A stretch of 7,711 nucleotides of DNA, taken from NCBI GenBank assembly GCA_002291495.1, contig DBAE01000198.1, forward strand, positions 2,242 to 9,952, given 5' to 3'. Shown here in pieces: positions 1 to 5,136 of the stretch; the first letter of the stretch is position 1, and each line of letters opens with the position of its first letter. The stretch comes from Bacteriovoracaceae bacterium UBA1018. GTDB lineage: Bacteria; Bdellovibrionota; UBA1018. Under the pieces are notes generated by a model, which did not search any database, was not told where the DNA came from, and was given only the letters and a program-made list of their open reading frames with translations. The position numbers and the translations under genes are program-made.

Positions 1-342
1 ACGGGACAAGAGATCAAAGTAAAACTTTCAGAAGAAGCTCGATTTACGAGTCGAACTAACGTTTCAAAGAAAGAAGCTTCGCTCGCTATGCAGTCCCAGT
101 ATGTGGATAGCGCTTTGGCCTATAATGCCAATGGTGAAAGGTACAGCTTATCGCTGTCTCGCGGCCTTCCTGTTTGGGATTTAAAAACTGGAGTCTCTTA
201 CGGCGGTAGTTCAAATAAAGTGACCGCCTCGGTCAGCAAAGAGCTGATGGATAATCTGACTTGTATTGTGGATACCTCGCGTTCAACACGCGACCAAACC
301 GGCGAAGAAGCCGTGAAGTTCTTTTACGGACTTCGCTTCTAA
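1..342 (+). CDS. C-terminal part of an outer-membrane beta-barrel-like protein (5' end outside window)
   Basis: The frame is open from base 1 to a TAA at 340-342, giving 113 residues of a protein that begins upstream of the window. An internal ATG at 88 has no clear ribosome binding site and should not be taken as the start. The residues alternate polar and hydrophobic in several stretches (for example EIKVKLS, ERYSLSLSRG, KVTASVSKEL), separated by short turns rich in Gly, Asn and Ser. The last strand is KFFYGLRF, and the chain ends in Phe, as in outer-membrane proteins recognised by the BAM complex. This supports a beta-barrel in the outer membrane. I cannot name the family or substrate. The gene ends 22 bases before the stop of the convergent gene on the other strand, and I see no clear stem-plus-T-run terminator between them. 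Confidence 0.6.
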   Translation, partial: TGQEIKVKLSEEARFTSRTNVSKKEASLAMQSQYVDSALAYNANGERYSLSLSRGLPVWDLKTGVSYGGSSNKVTASVSKELMDNLTCIVDTSRSTRDQTGEEAVKFFYGLRF

Positions 343-364
343 CTTTCTTACACGATTTGATGAA

Positions 365-1096
365 TTAAACGCCCAAGATGATGAAGGCTAACCAAAGGCC
401 AAATCCAGAGACAATTGGGATCGCGAAGTTATCATCCACTTCGAGTGGAAGAAGCTCAGCTGCTCCTCCCGCAATACCGCCAATAAGCGATAGAGCGACT
501 AACTTACCGTCTGAAAGCTGTAGGTTTTGAAGAAAAACCACACTAACGATGATACAGGCAACTACGCCTGCTAATGTTCCGATCAAAGACTTACCGTTTG
601 AGAATCGGACGCTTCGATCACCATACAGAATCCCAAAAAGAGATGCGATCGGGTCTCCGCAAGCCAAGTAAGCGATACTGAGTACAGCAATAGGCTTAGG
701 AAAGATTGCGATCGCTAGGATAGCTGCGGCGATATAATAAGGAGTGCCGCTCAGGCGATTGACTTCACAGGACCGCATCAGGGGTCCCCAAACTTTCAAA
801 ATCTTTGCATTCAGAGAAGGAATTCTTAAACGGGCTGTCTCAAGCATGAGGTCTAAGCCCAAAACAGATCCTAACATCAAGATCCCTGCACTTCGAGAAA
901 CGCCGGCAAGGTAGACTCCAACAATAAAAAGACCCATAAGCATGTGCCAGGCCTTACGGGTCAAGTGGAGATCAGATCTGAGGTGGAGCTTAAATGGAAA
1001 TGAAGCAGCTAAGGCTTGATTGATATGCCCTAACTTGAGGTGTTCTGGACGCAGATGTCTTTTTAGAACTGCGTTCGAGTTTTCTCTTCGCTTCAT
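365..1096 (-). CDS. Dolichol/phytol kinase-like integral membrane protein (COG0170/SEC59-type)
   Basis: This 243-residue polytopic membrane protein resembles the CTP-dependent polyprenol/phytol kinase and CDP-diglyceride synthase-like family. After a basic soluble N-terminus (about 1-45) it shows the RKxxH motif (R47, K48, H51), then about six or seven hydrophobic segments between 52 and 243. Motifs typical of the family follow: SGTPYY (116-121), CGDPIASLFG (146-155), GKSLIGTLAG (168-177) and AELLPLEVDDNFAIP (213-227). The GDP and GKSLIGT blocks match the proposed nucleotide-binding loops. The family phosphorylates a lipid alcohol at the inner membrane; which one cannot be told here, and an isoprenoid alcohol is the most likely. 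The start ATG at 1094-1096 has a GAGG eight bases upstream (1105-1108 on -). The gene stands alone, divergent from the ATPase operon and convergent with the beta-barrel gene. Confidence 0.75.
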   Translation of the reverse strand: MKRRENSNAVLKRHLRPEHLKLGHINQALAASFPFKLHLRSDLHLTRKAWHMLMGLFIVGVYLAGVSRSAGILMLGSVLGLDLMLETARLRIPSLNAKILKVWGPLMRSCEVNRLSGTPYYIAAAILAIAIFPKPIAVLSIAYLACGDPIASLFGILYGDRSVRFSNGKSLIGTLAGVVACIIVSVVFLQNLQLSDGKLVALSLIGGIAGGAAELLPLEVDDNFAIPIVSGFGLWLAFIILGV

Positions 1097-1174
1097 TCAA
1101 TGGTCCTCATCAAAGTTGCTTTAAAATGGACTGTTTTATTTTGTACACAGTTTTCCATCACAGTAGCAACCTAA

Positions 1175-1203
1175 ATGCCACGGTTTCGTTTTAGAACTGT
1201 CAA
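1175..1203 (-). promoter_or_regulatory. Candidate sigma70-type promoter for the kinase-like gene
   Basis: On the minus strand a perfect TTGACA lies at 1203-1198. Seventeen bases further on is TGGCAT at 1180-1175, which matches only 3 of 6 positions of TATAAT. Initiation near 1167 would give a leader of about 70 bases before the start codon at 1096. The -35 is excellent but the -10 is poor, so this competes with the extended -10 box at 1242-1234. Confidence 0.3.
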
Positions 1204-1218
1204 AAAACAATATTTATT

Positions 1219-1227
1219 TGTTATAAT
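1219..1227 (+). promoter_or_regulatory. Extended -10 promoter box facing the ATPase operon
   Basis: The bases TGTTATAAT form a perfect extended -10 element (TGnTATAAT). No good -35 is seen 17 bases upstream (GTCAAA), which extended -10 promoters can tolerate. Transcription would begin around 1233-1235 and produce a leader of nearly 300 bases before the ATPase start codon, covering all three inverted repeats. Confidence 0.4.
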
Positions 1228-1233
1228 TACTTA

Positions 1234-1242
1234 ATTATATCA
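1234..1242 (-). promoter_or_regulatory. Extended -10 promoter box facing the kinase-like gene
   Basis: Read on the minus strand, 1242-1234 is TGATATAAT, again a perfect TGnTATAAT. The candidate -35 seventeen bases upstream (ATGGAA) is weak. The box sits six bases from the plus-strand extended -10, so the two promoters would overlap face to face and could not easily be occupied together. The region is AT-rich, so a chance match is possible. Confidence 0.35.
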
Positions 1243-1265
1243 CGACTTTATTAAAATTCCATAAC

Positions 1266-1278
1266 GATGCAATGCATC
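1266..1278. repeat. Perfect inverted repeat, 5-base arms (GATGC-AAT-GCATC)
   Basis: The arms GATGC and GCATC are exact reverse complements around a 3-base centre. It lies about 40 bases downstream of the plus-strand -10 box. It could be a small protein-binding site; as an RNA hairpin it would be weak. Confidence 0.35.
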
Positions 1279-1303
1279 ATTAATGTCAATAAGTTAGCGC
1301 TCA

Positions 1304-1319
1304 ACTCAACTAATTGAGT
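1304..1319. repeat. Perfect inverted repeat, 6-base arms (ACTCAA-CTAA-TTGAGT)
   Basis: ACTCAA and TTGAGT are exact reverse complements separated by four bases, an operator-like 16-base dyad. A related TTGCTCAA occurs just downstream at 1334-1341, so the half-site motif may recur. Confidence 0.4.
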
Positions 1320-1346
1320 AGAATATTACGCAGTTGCTCAATTTTA

Positions 1347-1364
1347 TGCGTAGCCAGCTACGCA
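1347..1364. repeat. 18-base near-perfect palindrome (8-base arms, 2-base centre)
   Basis: The sequence TGCGTAGCCAGCTACGCA has arms TGCGTAGC and GCTACGCA around CA. It is the strongest dyad in the window. As DNA it looks like an operator for a dimeric regulator; as RNA it would form a 7-bp stem with a CCAG tetraloop. It is not followed by a T-run, so it is not a classical terminator. Confidence 0.5.
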
Positions 1365-1367
1365 CTG

Positions 1368-1417
1368 AGGTGGGGTCTCACGACTATTATTACAAGATGT
1401 GGAGCAGACACCTTTTT
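1368..1417 (+). terminator. Weak stem plus T-run in the leader, possible attenuator
   Basis: AGGTG at 1368-1372, followed after a GGG bulge by TCT (1376-1378), can pair with AGA-CACCT at 1406-1413. This leads directly into five T residues (1413-1417). The loop of about 27 bases makes the stem weak, so efficient termination is doubtful. If real, it would end a short RNA of about 185 bases starting near 1234, or attenuate the downstream operon. Confidence 0.2.
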
Positions 1418-1433
1418 AGGCAAATTCTGCCTC

Positions 1434-1461
1434 TTGACGCATCCTAGATACCCCCTAATCT
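1434..1461 (+). promoter_or_regulatory. Possible proximal promoter for the ATPase operon
   Basis: TTGACG at 1434-1439 matches 5 of 6 positions of the -35 consensus. TAATCT at 1456-1461, sixteen bases later, matches only 3 of 6 of the -10. It would start transcription about 65 bases before the ATPase ATG, bypassing the long leader. Weak, but better placed than the distal box. Confidence 0.2.
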
Positions 1462-1531
1462 GAATATAGGAGGATTCTGCGCAGGACGCACAGAGTCTGG
1501 TGAAGCATTTTACAAGAAATGAGAACGATCC

Positions 1532-2572
1532 ATGGAAGGACACGTCAAGCCCAACCGAATCGAACCAAGCCAGGCGCTATCTGAGCCGGCCGACGTCATT
1601 ACACATGATGTTCGCAACCCCTTTGAGACCCTCACTCATCCGGTCAATAGCCGTGTGAAGCAGATCTGGGCAATCGGAGGAGGAAAAGGTGGCGTTGGAA
1701 AAAGCTTAATTGCCTCTAGCTTGGCGATCACCTTATCTCGCCTCGGAAATAAGGTTGTAGCGCTCGACTTAGATTTGGGCGGAGCAAATTTACATACCAC
1801 TCTGGGAGTTGACCTTCCAAAACAAACGCTCAGCGATTTCTTTTCAGGACGCACCAAAAAACTCGAAGACTGCACTATACCGACTGGCATCCCAAACCTG
1901 GATCTCATCAGTGGTGCTCAAGACGACTTAGGTGTCGCCAACATTAGTCATGGTCAAAAGGTTAAGCTCTTACAGTCCGTTCGAGACTTAGATGCTGACT
2001 ATCTGATCTTCGATTTAGGTGCCGGTACTAACTTACACACTTTAGACTTTTTCTTATTTAGCGATATCGGGCTACTCACTCTCCTTCCTGAACCGACCTC
2101 AATTGAAAATGGATACAGATTTATTAAAGGCGCCTACTACCGCCGCCTTCGACTCTCTCGCCAACTCAAAGAGATCCACTCTTTGATCGATATGGCTATG
2201 GACTCCAAAAACCCACTAGGGATTAGAAGTCCTTCTGACCTCTTCCGCGAAGTGAATAAAATGAGTCCTGAAGCAGGCATGAAGCTCAAGGAAGAGATCG
2301 GACGATTTAGACCAAAACTCATGGTCAATCAGGCACGCACTCAAACCGATATTGATATTGGTTTTTCAGTAAAGACTGTGTGCAAAAAGTACTTCGGAAT
2401 CGACATGGATTACATTGGCTATCTCGATTACGACAGCGCGGTTTGGCAGGCCATCCGTCGAAAACGACCTCTGATGCTAGAGTTCCCCAATGCTAAGCTT
2501 GTATCCAGCCTCGAAAGGGTTGTACAATATTTAGTAAAGCGACACGGACATCAGAAAAACGATATCTATTAG
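1532..2572 (+). CDS. MinD/FlhG-like P-loop ATPase (ParA/MinD family)
   Basis: This 346-residue protein belongs to the deviant Walker A ATPases that dimerise on ATP and position cellular structures. A soluble, unconserved N-terminus (1-43) precedes IWAIGGGKGGVGKS, with the deviant Walker A KGGVGKS at 52-58 and signature Lys52. LDLDLGGANLHTTLG (78-92) supplies D79 and D81, equivalent to the hydrolysis-relevant Asp of MinD. The Walker B region is YLIFDLGAGT (157-166), and LLPEPTSIENGY (184-195) follows. A charged insert at about 200-260 makes it longer than typical FlhG or MinD. The C-terminal stretch 321-337 has hydrophobic residues spaced as in an amphipathic helix, as in MinD/FlhG membrane anchors. 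No DQAxxLR-like FlhF-activating motif is seen at the N-terminus. The ATG is fixed by an in-frame stop at 1520-1522; its ribosome site is weak. First gene of the cluster, 17 bases before the J/HTH gene. Confidence 0.85.
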   Translation: MEGHVKPNRIEPSQALSEPADVITHDVRNPFETLTHPVNSRVKQIWAIGGGKGGVGKSLIASSLAITLSRLGNKVVALDLDLGGANLHTTLGVDLPKQTLSDFFSGRTKKLEDCTIPTGIPNLDLISGAQDDLGVANISHGQKVKLLQSVRDLDADYLIFDLGAGTNLHTLDFFLFSDIGLLTLLPEPTSIENGYRFIKGAYYRRLRLSRQLKEIHSLIDMAMDSKNPLGIRSPSDLFREVNKMSPEAGMKLKEEIGRFRPKLMVNQARTQTDIDIGFSVKTVCKKYFGIDMDYIGYLDYDSAVWQAIRRKRPLMLEFPNAKLVSSLERVVQYLVKRHGHQKNDIY

Positions 2573-2589
2573 CGGAGCAAGTTTCAGCA

Positions 2590-3387
2590 ATGAATCTGTC
2601 AGAGAATCCATCCCTGTACGACCTGCTAGAGATTACGCCCGACGCTTCTTCACAAGAAGTGCGCGCCGCTTACCTCCGCGCAAAGTCAGCTTATAAAAAA
2701 GATAGCGTGGCACTCTATACTTTGATGGGCCACGAGGAAACTGAAGAGCTTTTAGCTAAAATTGAGCAAGCCTATCAGATCCTATCCACTCCAGAGCGCC
2801 GCAAAGAATACGATGCAAGCCACGGATTCTTAAACCCTGAAGACGATTTCTCAATTCAGAGCCGTCCTTCAAGAACTCATCAAAAGATTGTATCCATCGA
2901 TCGTGTACCACCGATGGAAGCGACTACGGACACTCAAATTTTAGTTCCACCTGCTACTGATTTTCGAGGAATGGAATCCTCGGCCGTACGCGAAACTTAT
3001 TATCCACCAGCGCCTCAAAGCGCTGAGCCAATAATTCATGACCAACCCCAAGCAGCGGTTACCCCTCCTCCACGCAGATCCGGGAGACCTTCGTTAGACC
3101 CAGCTATCGAAGACGCCATCCTTCATGAAGTAGAATGGAGTGGTGCATTTTTACGGCGCGTACGTGAAGCTCGCCGAATATCGATCGAAGAAATGTCCGA
3201 GTTTACTCGGATCTCAAAGACTTACCTATCCGCCGTCGAAGACGAGAATTACTCAAAGCTACCTGCCGCCGTCTATATGCGTGGATTTGTGACTCAGTTT
3301 GCAAAATTTCTGAAACTTCCTGCTGAAAAGGTTGTACCTGCCTACATGGCGCGCTACACACAATCAGCAGAGGCAAAAGCGCGATAA
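2590..3387 (+). CDS. Degenerate J-domain fused to RodZ-type helix-turn-helix, no membrane segment
   Basis: The 265-residue protein has three parts. Residues 8-77 follow the J-domain pattern: SLYDLLEITPDASSQEVRAA, then helix II, then AYQILSTPERRKEYDAS. The HPD tripeptide that stimulates DnaK is absent; YHPD is replaced by YKKD (35-38). A low-complexity linker rich in Pro, Ser and Thr spans about 80-170. Residues 183-255 match the N-terminal HTH_25/Xre-like domain of RodZ: GAFLRRVREARRISIEEMSE, TYLSAVEDENYSKLP, YMRGFVTQFAKFLKLP. In RodZ this fold binds MreB rather than DNA. Unlike RodZ, no transmembrane or periplasmic part follows; the chain ends ten residues after the HTH. A GGAG lies 12 bases before the ATG (2574-2577). 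Its position straight after the ATPase gene suggests an adaptor or partner for it; this is inference. A transcription regulator is the main alternative. Confidence 0.75.
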   Translation: MNLSENPSLYDLLEITPDASSQEVRAAYLRAKSAYKKDSVALYTLMGHEETEELLAKIEQAYQILSTPERRKEYDASHGFLNPEDDFSIQSRPSRTHQKIVSIDRVPPMEATTDTQILVPPATDFRGMESSAVRETYYPPAPQSAEPIIHDQPQAAVTPPPRRSGRPSLDPAIEDAILHEVEWSGAFLRRVREARRISIEEMSEFTRISKTYLSAVEDENYSKLPAAVYMRGFVTQFAKFLKLPAEKVVPAYMARYTQSAEAKAR

Positions 3388-3407
3388 AGCCAGGCCTCAA
3401 ATGACTC

Positions 3408-4463
3408 ATGCCTATTTTTTGGAAGTTTACTTATCCTCATATCCCTAGCGTTCGTGCCGATAAAGGCATCCACGATGCTTTGCAGTCGGGCCAGGGCCAA
3501 TGGACTTCGGATCATCTTTCACCAAACAATACTCCAGTGGATGCGCCACCCGCTGTTTCGCGGAGCCAAGTTCAAAGATTGATTGAAGAAGGTTGTGCCA
3601 CAATCAATGGTCAGCCGCTTAAGACAAGCACAAAACTTCAGCCCGATGCAGTCATCGAGATTAGATTTCCTGATCCTAAGTCGATGGAGCTTGTGCCAGA
3701 GGATCGTCCTCTCGACATCCTCTATCAAGACGAACATTTGGTTGTAATCAATAAACCACCGGGTCTTACGGTTCACCCTTCCGCTACTCAAAATGAAGGC
3801 ACTCTCGTTCATGCACTTCTTCATCACATCAAAGATCTGAGCGGCATCGGAGGTGTCCTGCGACCTGGCATCGTACATCGAATTGATAAAGATACGAGCG
3901 GCGCTCTCGTCATTACTAAAACAGATTTAGCTCATCAGAAACTGGCAGAGGTATTTGCTCGTCACCAAATTGATCGCAAATACTGGGCGCTTTGTTACGG
4001 AAGTCCTCACTTTCCTACTGGCATATACAAAGTAGAAAGTTTAATCGGACGAAACCCGACAGACCGAAAAAAGATGACCCTCAACGTAAAAGACGGTCGC
4101 AAGGCAATTACCTATCTCAAAAAGATTGAAGAATATGGCACATCCAACAAAAAGCCTTTTGCGTCTTTAATTGAAGCTACGCTTGAAACGGGACGCACTC
4201 ATCAAGTTCGAGTTCATTTAACGAGCCTTCATCACTCCATTTTAGGTGATCCTGTTTACGGTAGCCCTACGGTTCACCAAACCAAGTGGACGGCCTTACC
4301 CAAAGACGTTCAAGCGGCTGTTGAAAAACTTCCGGGACAAGCTTTGCATGCACGAGTATTAGGATTTGATCACCCGATTACGGGACAAAAACTTTATTTT
4401 GAGGCGGAACCCCCCCAGCAATTTAGTGAACTCCTGAAGGTCTTAAAAAATTATGCATCTTAA
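3408..4463 (+). CDS. rluD: RluD/RluA-family 23S rRNA-type pseudouridine synthase
   Basis: This 351-residue enzyme would isomerise uridine to pseudouridine in structured RNA, most likely 23S rRNA, in the cytoplasm. The S4 RNA-binding region is visible as SRSQVQRLIEEGCATINGQ (51-69). The catalytic domain begins with LDILYQDEHLVVINKPPGLTVHP (102-124). It carries the signature GIVHRIDKDTSG (154-165), where D160 is the expected catalytic Asp, followed by GRTHQVRVHL (262-271), GDPVYG (280-285) and HARVLGFDHP (314-323). The N-terminal half of the S4 domain is unusual: about 20 extra residues lie between ADKGIHDAL (17-25) and SRSQ. RluD is the closest match, but the exact target position cannot be told, so the symbol is provisional. 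It starts 20 bases after the J/HTH gene with a weak AGG, and its end overlaps pgeF by 11 bases. Confidence 0.85.
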   Translation: MPIFWKFTYPHIPSVRADKGIHDALQSGQGQWTSDHLSPNNTPVDAPPAVSRSQVQRLIEEGCATINGQPLKTSTKLQPDAVIEIRFPDPKSMELVPEDRPLDILYQDEHLVVINKPPGLTVHPSATQNEGTLVHALLHHIKDLSGIGGVLRPGIVHRIDKDTSGALVITKTDLAHQKLAEVFARHQIDRKYWALCYGSPHFPTGIYKVESLIGRNPTDRKKMTLNVKDGRKAITYLKKIEEYGTSNKKPFASLIEATLETGRTHQVRVHLTSLHHSILGDPVYGSPTVHQTKWTALPKDVQAAVEKLPGQALHARVLGFDHPITGQKLYFEAEPPQQFSELLKVLKNYAS

Positions 4464-5127
4464 AAGCAAACTTCTAACTTCAATACCCGGTATCGAACAT
4501 GGATTTGGCTCGCGCAATGAGCCGATGCCAAGACCATTTGAAAATCGATGGGAAGAACTGAAACCCCGTTGGAAACAAAATCACGGCACTTCCTGTATTG
4601 AAGTCAAAGCGCCATCTCAAGAATGTGGTGAAGTCGACGCACTTTATAGCCGTCAAGCTAGCCTTCCAATTGCGGTAGTGACTGCAGACTGTGTTCCAGT
4701 CTTGATGGCCCGTAAAGATGGAGCCGCAGTGGCTGCAATCCACGCAGGATGGCGTGGAACAGAAGCTCAAATCTTGAGACAACTTTGGACTCAACTCGAA
4801 TCACAAGGTGAATCTCCTTCTGAATGGGTGGCCGCCATAGGACCAGCAGTTGGGCCGTGCTGCTATGAAGTGAGTGAAGAGCTTGCAGAAAAATTTACCA
4901 CTAAATTTGCAAATTTAGGTCATGGCTTAGCTGTACCGCAGGAACGACATTTAGATTTGCCGGCCATCAATAAAGCAGAACTCGAGCTGATTGGCTTAGC
5001 GCAAGTTGATCTTTTGAGGGCATGTACGATGTGTTCGCAGGAACCTGACCTCGGTAATTTTAAATTCTTCAGCTATCGACGTGAAGGCAAAGGGACACGC
5101 CAGTGGTCCGTCATTAGTCGCTCGTAA
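4453..5127 (+). CDS. pgeF: Peptidoglycan editing factor PgeF (YfiH/laccase-domain family)
   Basis: The 224-residue protein belongs to the YfiH/DUF152 family, once called multicopper polyphenol oxidase. E. coli YfiH removes wrongly made UDP-MurNAc-L-Ser and so protects peptidoglycan composition; related proteins process purine nucleosides. The family motifs are present in order: KQNHG (41-45) in place of the usual QVHG, VVTADCVPVLMA (75-86), AAIHAGWRGT (94-103), GPAVGPCCYEVSEE (130-143), LDLPAINK (167-174) and CTMC with FFSYRREGKGTRQWSVI near the end. H44, C80 and H97 are the expected zinc ligands. Length is slightly short for the family. The ATG lies inside the end of rluD, with GAAGG at 4436-4440, so translational coupling is likely. 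Last gene of the cluster; its stop is 9 bases from the convergent gene's stop and no terminator hairpin is visible. Confidence 0.88.
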   Translation: MHLKSKLLTSIPGIEHGFGSRNEPMPRPFENRWEELKPRWKQNHGTSCIEVKAPSQECGEVDALYSRQASLPIAVVTADCVPVLMARKDGAAVAAIHAGWRGTEAQILRQLWTQLESQGESPSEWVAAIGPAVGPCCYEVSEELAEKFTTKFANLGHGLAVPQERHLDLPAINKAELELIGLAQVDLLRACTMCSQEPDLGNFKFFSYRREGKGTRQWSVISRS

Positions 5128-5136
5128 TTGCACGAC

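Larger units (their letters stand above)
1097..1531. other. Long divergent intergenic region with promoters, inverted repeats and a probable leader
   Basis: No convincing protein-coding gene lies in these 435 bases. The half near the minus-strand gene is AT-rich, especially 1200-1260, and carries two extended -10 boxes facing opposite ways. Three perfect inverted repeats follow (1266-1278, 1304-1319, 1347-1364). The half near the ATPase gene is richer in GC and full of small stems: a TGAG/CTCA pair at 1366-1380, an AGGCA/TGCCT hairpin at 1417-1431, and a TCCTA/TAGGA pair at 1442-1471. A strong AGGAGG at 1468-1473 has no ATG, GTG or TTG at a usable distance, so it is not an ordinary start signal. 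The whole suggests a regulated divergent promoter with a long, possibly folded 5' leader for the plus-strand operon. No known riboswitch class was recognised. Confidence 0.6.

Noticed and set aside
88..342. ATG 88 as the start of a separate 84-residue protein
   Set aside because: The frame is open upstream to base 1 with the same beta-strand pattern, and no ribosome site precedes the ATG.
1468..1503. AGGAGG followed by a tiny CTG-started frame ending in Trp and a stop (leader peptide idea)
   Set aside because: CTG is a very rare start, the spacing to AGGAGG is only 3 bases, and one Trp codon is not an attenuator signature.
1358..1543. Minus-strand 61-codon open frame in the intergenic region
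   Set aside because: It starts with GTG inside the ATPase gene, has no ribosome site that I can see, and its residues look random. It is better read as antisense of the leader.
3401..3448. ATG at 3401 as the start of a small gene or of the RluD-like protein
   Set aside because: It is in another frame and stops after 15 codons; ATG 3408 leads into the full enzyme.
3519..3878. Minus-strand 119-codon open frame
   Set aside because: It lies antisense to the S4 and catalytic regions of the RluD-like gene and has no recognisable domain.
4409..4417. Run of C residues as a possible frameshift in the RluD-like gene
   Set aside because: The frame reads cleanly through it and the protein ends at a normal length with the expected overlap into pgeF.
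5128..5136. Shared bidirectional terminator between the convergent pgeF and lipoprotein genes
   Set aside because: Only nine bases separate the stops and no stem with a T-run was found across the junction.
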